Origin: Anaerococcus sp. Marseille-P3915
GTDB lineage: Bacteria; Bacillota; Clostridia; Tissierellales; Peptoniphilaceae
Direction: 5' to 3'
Length of the DNA stretch: 64,000 nucleotides
Assembly (NCBI RefSeq): GCF_900258475.1
Contig: NZ_LT984887.1
Span: 244,165-308,164 of the forward strand
This document shows, piece after piece, positions 54,021-62,298 of the stretch; positions within the stretch are counted from its first letter, which is position 1, and the number at the start of each line of letters is the position of its first letter. The translations under genes and the position numbers were made by a program. A model generated the notes under the pieces. The model was not told the origin of the DNA. It did not search any database and saw nothing but the letters and a program-made list of their open reading frames with translations.

Positions 54021-56111
54021 ATGATTTTAAAAAAGATGAAAGTCAAAAACTTTAGATTATTAAAAAATTTTGAGTTAAATTTTAAAGATGAATTGTCGCT
54101 AGTTATAGGTAAAAATAATTGTGGAAAAACATCATCTATTATTGTTTTAGATAAAATGCTAAATTCATCTAAATTATTTTGGGAAGATATAAATTTAGAA
54201 TGCCAGAAAGATCTCTATAAAAAAATAATTGGTTTTGATATAACAAAGCTGGATGAAGTTCAATTATTAGAAACTATTAATATGCAATTATTCATTGAGT
54301 ATAATGATAATGATTCATATGAGAATATTCAAAAATTCATGATGGACTTAAATCCAGATAATAACATAATAGTTTTAGAATTTATTTCGGTAATAGCTGC
54401 AAAAAAAATCATAGAATTAAAAAACATTATTAGTGAAAAAAATATTGAAGATTTTAAATCATTTTCCAAATTTATGAGTAAGAATTTTGCAAACTTCTTT
54501 GAAACGAAAAAATATTCAAGAGGGTTTGATGTTGAAGCAAACAAAACAACGCAAGATAGATCAGAAGAAATTGATAATAAAGATATTCAAAAAGTCATTA
54601 AAGTGGCAGGAATAAGAGCTGATCGAGCGGTTTCTAATGATGATCGTAATCATGTTTTATCAGGTTTAACTGGTAAATATTTCAGTTCTTATAAAGCTGC
54701 AAAAGATGAAAGTGAATCGGTATTTACAAGACTTGAAGAAAAATTGGAGGAAGCCGATAAAGAATTATATAAGATTTACAATGGAGAAAAAAGTGAAGGT
54801 GAAGAACCCATTGATGGTATTTTTAGTGATGTTATAGATGTTATTAAAACTTATGGTGGTGCAGAAAATGGAATTGATATAGCAATAGAGTCATCTATTT
54901 CAGAGAAAAATTTATTGTCAGATAATACAAACTTAAGTTATAGACAAGGGGGAGATTATTCGCTTCCAGAAACATATAATGGATTGGGGTATTTAAATTT
55001 AATTGGTATTTTATTTGAGATTGAAACCAATATACAGGAATTGTTTGAACAACCAGCAGATATAAATCTCTTATATATTGAAGAACCTGAAGCACATACA
55101 CACCCTCAGTTACAGTATATATTTATAAGGAATATTAAATCTCATATCAAAGCACATAGAAATAAGTTGTTGAAAGAAAAGAATAAGCAGTTGCAGATTT
55201 TAATCACTTCGCATTCATCACATATAGTTTCTGAATGTAACTTTGATGACATTATATATTTGAAGAAAAACGGGAATACGGTCATAGCTAAGAGCTTTAA
55301 TTCTTTAAAAGAAGAGTATGGTGGAGATGAACAGAAAGGATTTAAGTTTGTAAAACAATATCTGACAATGAATAGAAGTGAACTATTCTTTGCGGATAAA
55401 GCTATTTGTATAGAAGGAGATACCGAACGAATTTTAATGCCAGTGATGATGCATAAAATTGATAATAAAGAAAAGCCAAGAGCAGATATTATACCACTAT
55501 TATCACAGAATATTTCTATAATAGAAGTTGGAGCGCATTCTCATATATTTATGCCTTTATTTTCCTTTTTAGGAACAAAAGTTTTGTTTGTTACGGATAT
55601 TGACTCTGTTAAAGCTGAAAAGAAAATAGATAAAAATGGAAAAGAAAGAACTGTATATACGAGTTGTCACCCCGATGAGGGAACACATACAAGTAACGCA
55701 TCAATAAAAGAATTTTTTAAAGATACTGGAATTGATACATCGAATAATCAATTTAAGGAACTTGTAGGGAAAAATGCTGAGGATAAAATTAAAGATAATA
55801 TGAGAATGGCCTATCAAATACCAGAATCTTATGGTGAGTATCAAGCGAGTAGTTTTGAAGATGCATTTATAGCACTAAATAAAGACTTTATATTAAAAAA
55901 CAAAGAAGGGTTTTATCAATATGGAGCTTTAAAAGATTTTTCGAATGATGAAATAGAAAATGGTGATTATTATAATTTTGCTTTGAATAATGTGAAAAAG
56001 AAATCGGCATTTGCATCAAGCTTATTGTATTTTGATAATGAGAATGGCGAAGAAGATGAAAAATGGGCAGTTCCACATTATATTGAGGAGGGCTTATTAT
56101 GGATACGCTAA
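54021..56111 (+). CDS. OLD-family ATP-dependent endonuclease, GajA-like (Gabija)
   Basis: ATPase-TOPRIM protein of 696 aa. Walker A GKNNCGKT is at ~30-37, the conserved NGLGYLNLIGILFEIE patch at ~325-340, Walker B YIEEPEAHTHPQ (Glu354/355) and the switch ILITSHSSHIV. The TOPRIM nuclease domain follows, with Glu465 in IEGDTER and DID (Asp526, Asp528). This is the class 2 OLD architecture paired with a UvrD helicase, i.e. Gabija GajA (~580 aa in the Bacillus system), so this one is longer. AT-rich codons differ from the core genes to the left. No clear promoter; RBS GAGGAG. Confidence 0.88.
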   Translation: MILKKMKVKNFRLLKNFELNFKDELSLVIGKNNCGKTSSIIVLDKMLNSSKLFWEDINLECQKDLYKKIIGFDITKLDEVQLLETINMQLFIEYNDNDSYENIQKFMMDLNPDNNIIVLEFISVIAAKKIIELKNIISEKNIEDFKSFSKFMSKNFANFFETKKYSRGFDVEANKTTQDRSEEIDNKDIQKVIKVAGIRADRAVSNDDRNHVLSGLTGKYFSSYKAAKDESESVFTRLEEKLEEADKELYKIYNGEKSEGEEPIDGIFSDVIDVIKTYGGAENGIDIAIESSISEKNLLSDNTNLSYRQGGDYSLPETYNGLGYLNLIGILFEIETNIQELFEQPADINLLYIEEPEAHTHPQLQYIFIRNIKSHIKAHRNKLLKEKNKQLQILITSHSSHIVSECNFDDIIYLKKNGNTVIAKSFNSLKEEYGGDEQKGFKFVKQYLTMNRSELFFADKAICIEGDTERILMPVMMHKIDNKEKPRADIIPLLSQNISIIEVGAHSHIFMPLFSFLGTKVLFVTDIDSVKAEKKIDKNGKERTVYTSCHPDEGTHTSNASIKEFFKDTGIDTSNNQFKELVGKNAEDKIKDNMRMAYQIPESYGEYQASSFEDAFIALNKDFILKNKEGFYQYGALKDFSNDEIENGDYYNFALNNVKKKSAFASSLLYFDNENGEEDEKWAVPHYIEEGLLWIR

Positions 56112-58003
56112 CATTGGAAAAAGAAGTATTAGAAGCTCTTGAATGTATAAAAAATGGTGAAAATTTTATTTTAGAAGGTGGAGCAGGTAGTGGAAAAACA
56201 TACTCCTTAATTTCCTTAATAAATGCACTCACAGAGGAATTACCAGATATAAAGATAGTATGCATTACATATACAAATAATGCAGTTGCCGAAATTTTAT
56301 CAAGAATAGAAAATGAAAATATTTGGGTTTCAACAATACATGAGTTTATATGGTCTCTTATCAGAAAATATCAGAATGAAATAAAAAATATTTTAGTTGA
56401 GCTTATTAACGATGATAATGAAAAGAACTTTAAAAAGCCAAAAGATTTTTCTGAGGATTTAATTTCTCAAGAATATTTCGAAAATCTTTATGTAGATTAT
56501 GATGAGTATTATTCTGTAACGGCAAATGAAGAAAATAGAGTGAAAATCAGCCATAATCACATTTTGATTGTTGCAGAGAAAATGTTTGAGAAATATAAAA
56601 AAATAGCGGACATTTTAAAGGATATTGCAGATTGTATTTTTGTTGATGAATATCAGGATACAAGTCCTTTAGTTGCTGATATTTTACTAAAGCATCTTGA
56701 GCAAAGCGATAAGAAAAATGTAATTGGTTTTTTTGGAGATTCAATGCAGTCTATATATGACGACGGAGTTGGTAATTTAAATCAATATAATTTAACTAAA
56801 ATAGTAAAGACGCAAAACCGAAGAAATCCAAGAGTTGTAATCGAAGTAGCCAATAAGTTTAGAGATGATGATATTGAGCAAAGACCTTCAGAAGATATAA
56901 ATGCACCTAATATGGAAAATGGTACTATTAGAGAAGGTAGTATTAAATTTTTATATGGAACTGAAATAAATGATTTTATAAGTGTAAAGGGGAAGAATAT
57001 TTTTGAATCTTGGGATTTTTCTGATGGAAAACAAACAAAAGAGTTAAGGCTAACACATAAATATAATGCTGAAATGACTGGCTTTAAAGACTTATATGAT
57101 CTATATAATGCTGATTTGATAACTAAGCTTATAAGTGGGATAAAGAAAAAAATTGATAAGGGAAATTTAGACTGTAATAAGACTTTGGGAGAAATAACGT
57201 TAGAGGTAAAACCGACATATAACAAAGTGGAGCTGTTAGATCAAATTAACGGAAATGAAATTTATCAGTCAATATATAGTGTTTTAGAAGATATGTCATG
57301 GGAAGAAGCTTACGAAAAATGTAGAATCACTAAGGAATCACTCATGTCATATAAATTAAATGGAATGAGTGGTAGATATGAAGCTAATTCTTATAGAGAT
57401 AGGATTTTACGCAGATTAGATATATTAGAGGAGATTATTGAATTATATGAGGCTAATAGATTTAATGATTTTCTACGAATAACAAAATTTTCTATTCATA
57501 ATAGAAATGATAAGATTTGCCTTAAGCAAGCAATTGATTATCTTGTAAGTGAAGATAATCAAACGATAGAAAATGTATTAAAATTTGCGGAAGTAAAAGG
57601 GTTACTCAAAGAAGATGAATTGTTTAGTGATTATATTTCAAATAAAGGGTTTTATTTATGGGAGAGAATAAAAAAGATAACATTTAATCAATATAGAAAA
57701 AGTGTTTTATATTTAAAAGAATTTTCACCAATTTGTACTCAACATAGTGTTAAAGGTAGTGAATATGACAATGTATTGCTTGTATTAGAGTCTGATTGGA
57801 ATAAATATGACTTTAGAACATTATTTGGGAAAGGATCTCCGAACTCTAATGTTCAGAAACGTACAAAAAAATTATTTTATGTATGTATAACAAGAGCAAA
57901 AAAGAATTTAATAATATATATGCCTACTGATGATTCTGACATATTAGAAAAAGCTAAAGAGTATTTTGGAGAAGAAAATGTTATAGAACTCTCTTCGATT
58001 TAA
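56099..58003 (+). CDS. UvrD/PcrA-like helicase, GajB-like (Gabija)
   Basis: A 634-aa superfamily 1 helicase. Motif I GGAGSGKT (~27-34), Ia CITYTNNAVAEI, II VDEYQDTS (Asp183-Glu184), III GDSMQSIYDD, IV QNRRNPRVVIEVANKFR, V KGSEYDNVLLVLESDW and VI YVCITRAKKNLII are in order. It overlaps gajA by 13 nt with a GAGGAGG site inside gajA, indicating coupling. In Gabija, GajB senses or processes DNA ends with GajA. It is larger than the ~490 aa of the Bacillus GajB because of extra sequence between Ia and II and in the middle. Confidence 0.88.
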   Translation: MDTLTLEKEVLEALECIKNGENFILEGGAGSGKTYSLISLINALTEELPDIKIVCITYTNNAVAEILSRIENENIWVSTIHEFIWSLIRKYQNEIKNILVELINDDNEKNFKKPKDFSEDLISQEYFENLYVDYDEYYSVTANEENRVKISHNHILIVAEKMFEKYKKIADILKDIADCIFVDEYQDTSPLVADILLKHLEQSDKKNVIGFFGDSMQSIYDDGVGNLNQYNLTKIVKTQNRRNPRVVIEVANKFRDDDIEQRPSEDINAPNMENGTIREGSIKFLYGTEINDFISVKGKNIFESWDFSDGKQTKELRLTHKYNAEMTGFKDLYDLYNADLITKLISGIKKKIDKGNLDCNKTLGEITLEVKPTYNKVELLDQINGNEIYQSIYSVLEDMSWEEAYEKCRITKESLMSYKLNGMSGRYEANSYRDRILRRLDILEEIIELYEANRFNDFLRITKFSIHNRNDKICLKQAIDYLVSEDNQTIENVLKFAEVKGLLKEDELFSDYISNKGFYLWERIKKITFNQYRKSVLYLKEFSPICTQHSVKGSEYDNVLLVLESDWNKYDFRTLFGKGSPNSNVQKRTKKLFYVCITRAKKNLIIYMPTDDSDILEKAKEYFGEENVIELSSI

Positions 58004-58094
58004 TTGAAAAGTAGGTACTATTTCTACTTATGTTTTATGCTGCTTTTTAATATTATTCTATAGAATGAAAAAAGATAATTACTATTTTTATTTT

Positions 58095-58127
58095 AAGAAT
58101 ACTCTTGCATGAGGGTATTCTTTTTTT
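58095..58127 (+). terminator. Terminator after the Gabija-like pair
   Basis: AAGAATACTC (58095-58104) and GGGTATTCTT (58113-58122), a 10-bp stem with one G-U pair, followed by a run of T. Confidence 0.85.
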
Positions 58128-58169
58128 ATTGTATTTACTAGAATACTATATTTAAGTTCGGAAAGATAC

Positions 58170-58198
58170 TTTTCAAATCATGTAGATTGATTTGAAAA
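58170..58198. repeat. 11-bp perfect inverted repeat in noncoding DNA
   Basis: TTTTCAAATCA (58170-58180) and TGATTTGAAAA (58188-58198) flank a 7-nt centre. No T run follows on either strand. It is the main feature seen in the gene-free stretch 58128-58324, which shows no reading frame with a ribosome-binding site. Confidence 0.5.
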
Positions 58199-58324
58199 AT
58201 AAAAACATGATTATATTCATGAAAAATGCAGTATTTGATGTACCTAGTTTTTATTAAAAATGTAGAATTTCTCATCTGATATTTAATGTATTTATAAATT
58301 AAATTTTGACTTATATAATAAATT

Positions 58325-58666
58325 TCATTTTGATTTATTAAGAAGTAGGGAATGAATCTGCCATATTTCTCTTGATAATTTTTCTATCTGATTATTCATA
58401 GATTCAATTTCATTTTTGTAAATAACACCAGTTGTATTAGTAGCCTTGGCAATCTGGTTTATATTATTTGTTGCATTTGAAAGTAACCATTGGAGATTCC
58501 TAAATGGTTCCAGGTCTACAATATAAATTTCTTTTTCTAATACACATTTTCTAAGAAAGTGGGACATTGTTTTGCAATTTGCAAGTTTCATTTTCTTTTC
58601 AAAAATTTCTTTTTCTTCATCTGTTAAATATATTTTTAGTTGATTATTTCTTTTTCTATTATCCAT
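58325..58666 (-). CDS. MobC-type plasmid/ICE mobilisation protein
   Basis: A 113-aa protein: MDNRKRNNQLKIYLTDEEKEIFEKKMKLANCKTMSHFLRKCVLEKEI is the ribbon-helix-helix-like N-terminus of MobC relaxosome proteins, followed by the LQWLLSNATNNINQIAKATNTTG motif (NxNQIA is highly conserved in MobC) and a helical C-terminus. MobC assists the relaxase at oriT. No relaxase follows within the window, so it is an orphan. I chose ATG 58666 because AGGAGATATACT precedes it; a longer frame starting at 58789 would read through the terminator and oriT-like repeats. Confidence 0.82.
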   Translation of the reverse strand: MDNRKRNNQLKIYLTDEEKEIFEKKMKLANCKTMSHFLRKCVLEKEIYIVDLEPFRNLQWLLSNATNNINQIAKATNTTGVIYKNEIESMNNQIEKLSREIWQIHSLLLNKSK

Positions 58667-58698
58667 AGTATATCTCCTTATCATAAAATATTGGGATC

Positions 58699-58793
58699 TT
58701 AGGGCTCTCCCTAACAAGGTAAAATTGATAAAAAAAGAAGCAGTCCATAAAGGTTCTGCTTCATCAATTTTTCGTAAGTGGGTACTCACTTAC
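58699..58793. other. Candidate oriT/mobilisation region
   Basis: In the ~290-nt gap between mobC and tetR, inverted repeats are clustered: TTAGGG-CTCT-CCCTAA (58699-58714), the nested hairpin described separately, and GTAAGTG-GGTACT-CACTTAC (58774-58793). TAAGTG next to such repeats resembles the recognition side of the TAAGTGCGCCCT-type nick sites of several mobilisable elements, but the nick sequence itself is not intact here. Position just upstream of mobC is where oriT is expected. No gene is seen in this stretch. Confidence 0.35.
58721..58771 (-). terminator. Terminator-like nested hairpin upstream of mobC
   Basis: On the minus strand GAAGCAG (58762-58756) and CTGCTTC (58743-58737) flank a 12-nt loop and are followed by TTTTTTT. 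Outer arms AAAATTGAT (58721-58729) and ATCAATTTT (58763-58771) enclose it. It would stop or attenuate leftward transcription before mobC. Confidence 0.6.
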
Positions 58794-58890
58794 TGTGCTT
58801 GCTATTAAAGTTATAAGCGTTAAGCGTTTATTCAATTTTATTGATTATACCGCATTTAAAGAAATTAATAAAGAAGTATAAGCGAAGCTA

Positions 58891-58919
58891 TTGACAATGA
58901 TTATCAGTGTTGATATAAT
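58891..58919 (+). promoter_or_regulatory. Consensus promoter of tetR and the transporter cassette
   Basis: Perfect TTGACA (58891-58896) and TATAAT (58914-58919) with a 17-nt spacer. Confidence 0.88.
58892..58906 (+). promoter_or_regulatory. Fur-type box over the -35 and spacer
   Basis: TGACAATGATTATCA matches the 7-1-7 Fur box TGATAATnATTATCA in 13 of 14 specified bases. Its position over the -35 would let a bound repressor exclude RNA polymerase, as expected for iron-dependent repression. No Fur gene is in the window. Confidence 0.62.
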
Positions 58920-58922
58920 AAT

Positions 58923-58940
58923 ACCGACAACAGTGTCGGT
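58923..58940 (+). promoter_or_regulatory. Palindromic operator for the TetR-family regulator
   Basis: ACCGACA-ACAG-TGTCGGT, a perfect 7-bp inverted repeat at the expected transcription start, between the -10 and the ribosome-binding site. Such spacing is typical of TetR-family autoregulation. Confidence 0.75.
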
Positions 58941-58958
58941 TTGGAGGTTATTTATGAA

Positions 58959-59531
58959 ATGAAAATGGAAGCTGATGAAAGAAAAAAGCAGATTAGACAA
59001 GCAGCTATGAAAGTCTTTTTGGATAAGGGATTTAGAAATACAGTTATGAATGACATTATGGAAGCTACTGGGCTTTCTAGAGGTGGTTTGTATCATCATT
59101 ATGGTTCTACCTATGAAATTTTATACGACATTATGTTAGAAGGAAATAAATACAGAGAGAAGATAATCTATGATGAGATGAATAAAACAAGTCAGGATTT
59201 TAGCGAAGTTTTATCTGAGATTATTTTAGAAAAAATGCTATATCAGAGTGACTATGTTTCAATTTATGCAATGTTTTTGCAGGAATTAAATCATGACGAT
59301 AAGTTAAAAGACTTATATAAGAAACTAAAAAAATCATCATCTGATAGTATTCTAATGTTATTTGATGAAGATGTAAGGGGTGAATTAAGTGAAGCTATCG
59401 AATTAATAACTGATTTGATTAACACATTTATTCTAGGTTGTGAAGTTCTAAATGCAAGAGAAAATTTTGTGAAGAACAAACTTGCATTAAAAAAAATGAT
59501 AGGAATTATCTTAGATAATAATGCTAAGTAA
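58959..59531 (+). CDS. TetR/AcrR-family transcriptional regulator
   Basis: A 190-aa regulator. The N-terminal helix-turn-helix is clear (KKQIRQAAMKVFLDKGFRNTVMNDIMEATGLSRGGLYHHYGSTYEIL); the C-terminal ligand domain is helical and divergent. I chose ATG 58959 (MKMEADERKK) with GGAGG 11 nt upstream; an ATG at 58954 lies nearer but reads only ATG-AAA-TGA, overlapping the real start. The gene carries its own consensus promoter, palindrome and Fur-type box and heads the transporter cassette. Ligand unknown. Confidence 0.9.
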   Translation: MKMEADERKKQIRQAAMKVFLDKGFRNTVMNDIMEATGLSRGGLYHHYGSTYEILYDIMLEGNKYREKIIYDEMNKTSQDFSEVLSEIILEKMLYQSDYVSIYAMFLQELNHDDKLKDLYKKLKKSSSDSILMLFDEDVRGELSEAIELITDLINTFILGCEVLNARENFVKNKLALKKMIGIILDNNAK

Positions 59532-59582
59532 ATCTTAGGGTTTACTCAGAAAGAAAAAATATATCTTAAATTGGAGGTTTAT

Positions 59583-60161
59583 ATGAAATTAAAAGATGTC
59601 GTACAAGTTACAATTTTTACAGTAGTGGCGTTTATATTAAACATGGCTGTATCAACAGCTACAGGAATGTTAGGAACTTTATCCTTATATATAGCGGCAG
59701 GATTTTCTTCCTTTGTAGTAGCTCCGCCATTTATAATTATGGCTAAAAAATTACAAAAAAGAGGAATAGCTTTTATATTTTTCATGTTGCTGGGTGTATT
59801 TTATGCTTTAAGTGGATATTGGCCAATGCTTATAGTAAATGCCATCGCAGCTATTGTAGCAGAATTAATTATAGGTAACTATAAAAATGATAATAGAGTT
59901 GCTTTAGCATTATCTGCTGGAATGTTTGTTATTTCAATGCACGCAATGACATTTGTAAGATTACTTGGACCAGAAAAAATTGTTGAAGTTTTTAGCGTAT
60001 TTACAAAAGAACAGGCTGCCTTTATGGATGCCTTTTTTACACCAAAGGCAATGCTAATCTCAATAGGCATTAATATCGTTTTGGTATTAATAGCAGGAAG
60101 ATTTGGATTATATATAAATAATAAGTTTTTTAAAAAGAGTAAAAAATCAGGAATATTGTAA
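59583..60161 (+). CDS. Putative ECF transporter S component (MptD/Trep_Strep family)
   Basis: A 192-aa membrane protein with five or six helices. MKLKDVVQVTIFTVVAFILNM and GYWPMLIVNAIAAIVAELIIG match the family annotated 'MptD family putative ECF transporter S component' (Trep_Strep). It should provide substrate specificity for the T and A components that follow. ATG 59583 has GGAGG 5 nt upstream; the TTG at 59571 is less likely. The TAATG overlap with ecfT shows coupling. The substrate is unknown; the Fur-type box suggests an iron-related one. Confidence 0.78.
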   Translation: MKLKDVVQVTIFTVVAFILNMAVSTATGMLGTLSLYIAAGFSSFVVAPPFIIMAKKLQKRGIAFIFFMLLGVFYALSGYWPMLIVNAIAAIVAELIIGNYKNDNRVALALSAGMFVISMHAMTFVRLLGPEKIVEVFSVFTKEQAAFMDAFFTPKAMLISIGINIVLVLIAGRFGLYINNKFFKKSKKSGIL

Positions 60162-60841
60162 TGGAAAACATAAGGAGAGATGACAACTGTCTTGTAAATC
60201 CTATAATCTTATTTGTTTTAATTTTAGCGTTTTCGATTATATTATTTATAACAGATGATATTGGCTACTATATTATGATAGGAATATCAATGTTTCTAAC
60301 CTTAACTTTTTCCTTAAAACAATTTATTAAACAACTAGCAACAGTTCTTATCTTGTTAATTGTTGGCAAAACATTAACTATTATAGACTTAGGAATAGGT
60401 GGAAATGCAATTTTAGGTCTTGTAGAAATCGTATTAAAACTCTTTCCGATATTTATTATTGGCGGTATTCTTGTGAATACATCACCACTTAAAATGATGA
60501 GTTCACTTAAGTTTTTACACATTCCAAATGTGTTTGCTCTAAGCATAGTGATAGGAATGAAGTTTATATCAGAGATGGGGTTAAGGATTAAAGAAATAAA
60601 GAATGGCATGAAGGTAAGGGGGCTAAGATTAAGTCCCCTCCATCCTGTTAGGTCTTTTGAACTTTACTTCATCCCTCTTATCTATAAATGTTTGCAAGTG
60701 AGTGAAACTTTGACTTCATCTATTATATCTAAAGGAGCAGAATATAGAGGGGAAAGGACCAATTATCATAAAATAACTTTTAAATTTTTTGATATCGTAT
60801 TCTTACTTTTAGCTATTTTCTTATTGTGGAGGTCAATATGA
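60161..60841 (+). CDS. ECF transporter transmembrane component T (CbiQ/EcfT-like)
   Basis: A 226-aa membrane protein with about five helices. The coupling motifs with the ATPases are visible: MGLRIKEIKNGMKVRGLRL (the first Ala/Arg-Gly motif region) and SSIISKGAEYRGERT (second, ARG-like). It links the S component to the fused ATPase. Its start overlaps the S-component stop (TAATG) and its stop overlaps the ATPase start (ATGA). The order S-T-AA differs from the housekeeping ecfA-ecfA'-ecfT arrangement, so this is a dedicated ECF transporter. Confidence 0.85.
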   Translation: MENIRRDDNCLVNPIILFVLILAFSIILFITDDIGYYIMIGISMFLTLTFSLKQFIKQLATVLILLIVGKTLTIIDLGIGGNAILGLVEIVLKLFPIFIIGGILVNTSPLKMMSSLKFLHIPNVFALSIVIGMKFISEMGLRIKEIKNGMKVRGLRLSPLHPVRSFELYFIPLIYKCLQVSETLTSSIISKGAEYRGERTNYHKITFKFFDIVFLLLAIFLLWRSI

Positions 60842-62286
60842 ATGTAATAGAAGCTGATATTAAAAAATTCTCTTATGATGGAAATGATAAGGTGATTTTA
60901 AAAGATATAGAGCTAAATATTAAAGAAGGGGAACTTGTTGTTATAAGTGGTTTATCTGGTTGTGGAAAAACTACTCTAACAAGAATATTAAATGGTTTAA
61001 TTCCGAATCATTATCAAGGACAATTATATGGACAAGTATCTATTTTAGGAAAAAATATTTCGCAATATAAAAATGGAGAATTGGCAAAATATATAGGAAA
61101 TGTTTTTCAAAATCCAACAGATCAGTTTTTCGCAAATATTGTTGAGGATGAGCTTGCCTTTGTTGGAGAAAATTTAGGAATGGAGCTTTCAGGATTAAAG
61201 AAAAGAGTTGATGACTCTTTGAGTGTGATGGGAATTGAAAATTTAAAATATAGAAATATCAATTCTTTATCAGGTGGACAAAAGCAAAAAGTTGCTATCT
61301 CATCTACTCTTGTTTATGATACTAAAATAATTTTCTTTGATGAACCATCATCAAATTTAGACTATAGGGGAATAGTCGAACTTAAAAATATTCTTGAACA
61401 ATTAAAATCCTTAGGAAAAACGATAATAATATCTGAGCATAGATTGTTCTATTTAAATGATTTATATGATCGTTTTCTGTATATGAAAGATGGTAAAATC
61501 GAAAAAGTCTTTAAAAAAGGTGAATTAACAGAAGAGGATTGTAAAAATTACTCTTTAAGAACAACTAACTATAATTTTTTGCTATCTGAAAATATTGATA
61601 ATTCCCAAAATGTAGTTGAGGATATAAGAGGAGTTGGTATTTCTATTGGTAAAAAAGAATTAATAAAAAATTTAAATATAAGCTTATATGAAAATGAGAT
61701 AATGGCGATTATAGGTAAAAATGGAGTAGGTAAAACGACTCTTGCAAGATCTTTAGCTGGTTTATTAAACTTTAAAGGCAAGACAAGCTTTGGGAGAAAT
61801 AAAAAAGAAAGATTAAGAAACTCTTATTATATGATGCAAGATGTAGAATACCAAATATTTTTTGATACGGTGGAAAATGAGCTTTTACAAAAAGATAGAA
61901 TTAATGACGTTGGATATTTAAATAGACTTAGAAACGAATTAAAACATATTGACCTTTGGGAAAATAGGTATGACCATCCACAAAATCTATCTGGTGGACA
62001 AAAACAAAGACTTGCACTATTAACTGCTTGTTTAAGTGGTAGAAAACTAATAATTCTTGATGAACCTACGTCAGGTTTAGATTACAAGAGAATGAATGAT
62101 ATTTCTGAAATAATAAAAAGATATTCAAAAATATATCCTTTTGCCATAATAACTCATGATATAGAACTTATTTTTAAAGTTTGTAATTCTGTGTTAATGC
62201 TTGAAGAAGATGGATATAAGAAAGTATATGTTCAAGGACATGAAAAAGATATTTTGAAATTTATTAAAGATGGACTGATTGTGTAA
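60838..62286 (+). CDS. Fused double ABC ATPase of the ECF transporter (EcfA-EcfA')
   Basis: 482 aa with two ABC domains in tandem. The first (~5-235) has Walker A GLSGCGKTT, signature LSGGQKQKVAI and Walker B IIFFDEPSSNLD. The second (~260-480) has GKNGVGKTT, LSGGQKQRLAL and LIILDEPTSGLD. Both sites look catalytically complete (H-loop His in ISEHR and ITHD). I chose ATG 60838, overlapping ecfT, with TGGAGG upstream; TTG 60826 would add four residues. Powers the S/T pair. Confidence 0.92.
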   Translation: MNVIEADIKKFSYDGNDKVILKDIELNIKEGELVVISGLSGCGKTTLTRILNGLIPNHYQGQLYGQVSILGKNISQYKNGELAKYIGNVFQNPTDQFFANIVEDELAFVGENLGMELSGLKKRVDDSLSVMGIENLKYRNINSLSGGQKQKVAISSTLVYDTKIIFFDEPSSNLDYRGIVELKNILEQLKSLGKTIIISEHRLFYLNDLYDRFLYMKDGKIEKVFKKGELTEEDCKNYSLRTTNYNFLLSENIDNSQNVVEDIRGVGISIGKKELIKNLNISLYENEIMAIIGKNGVGKTTLARSLAGLLNFKGKTSFGRNKKERLRNSYYMMQDVEYQIFFDTVENELLQKDRINDVGYLNRLRNELKHIDLWENRYDHPQNLSGGQKQRLALLTACLSGRKLIILDEPTSGLDYKRMNDISEIIKRYSKIYPFAIITHDIELIFKVCNSVLMLEEDGYKKVYVQGHEKDILKFIKDGLIV

Positions 62287-62298
62287 GGAGTTGATTTT

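Noticed and set aside
58667..58789. 41-residue N-terminal extension of mobC
   Set aside because: It would translate through the terminator-like hairpin and inverted repeats; the ATG at 58666 has a good ribosome-binding site and matches the MobC N-terminus.
58814..58827. Tandem TAAGCGT repeat as iterons or a CRISPR fragment
   Set aside because: Only two 7-nt copies; no further repeats or regular spacers. No CRISPR array was seen in the window.
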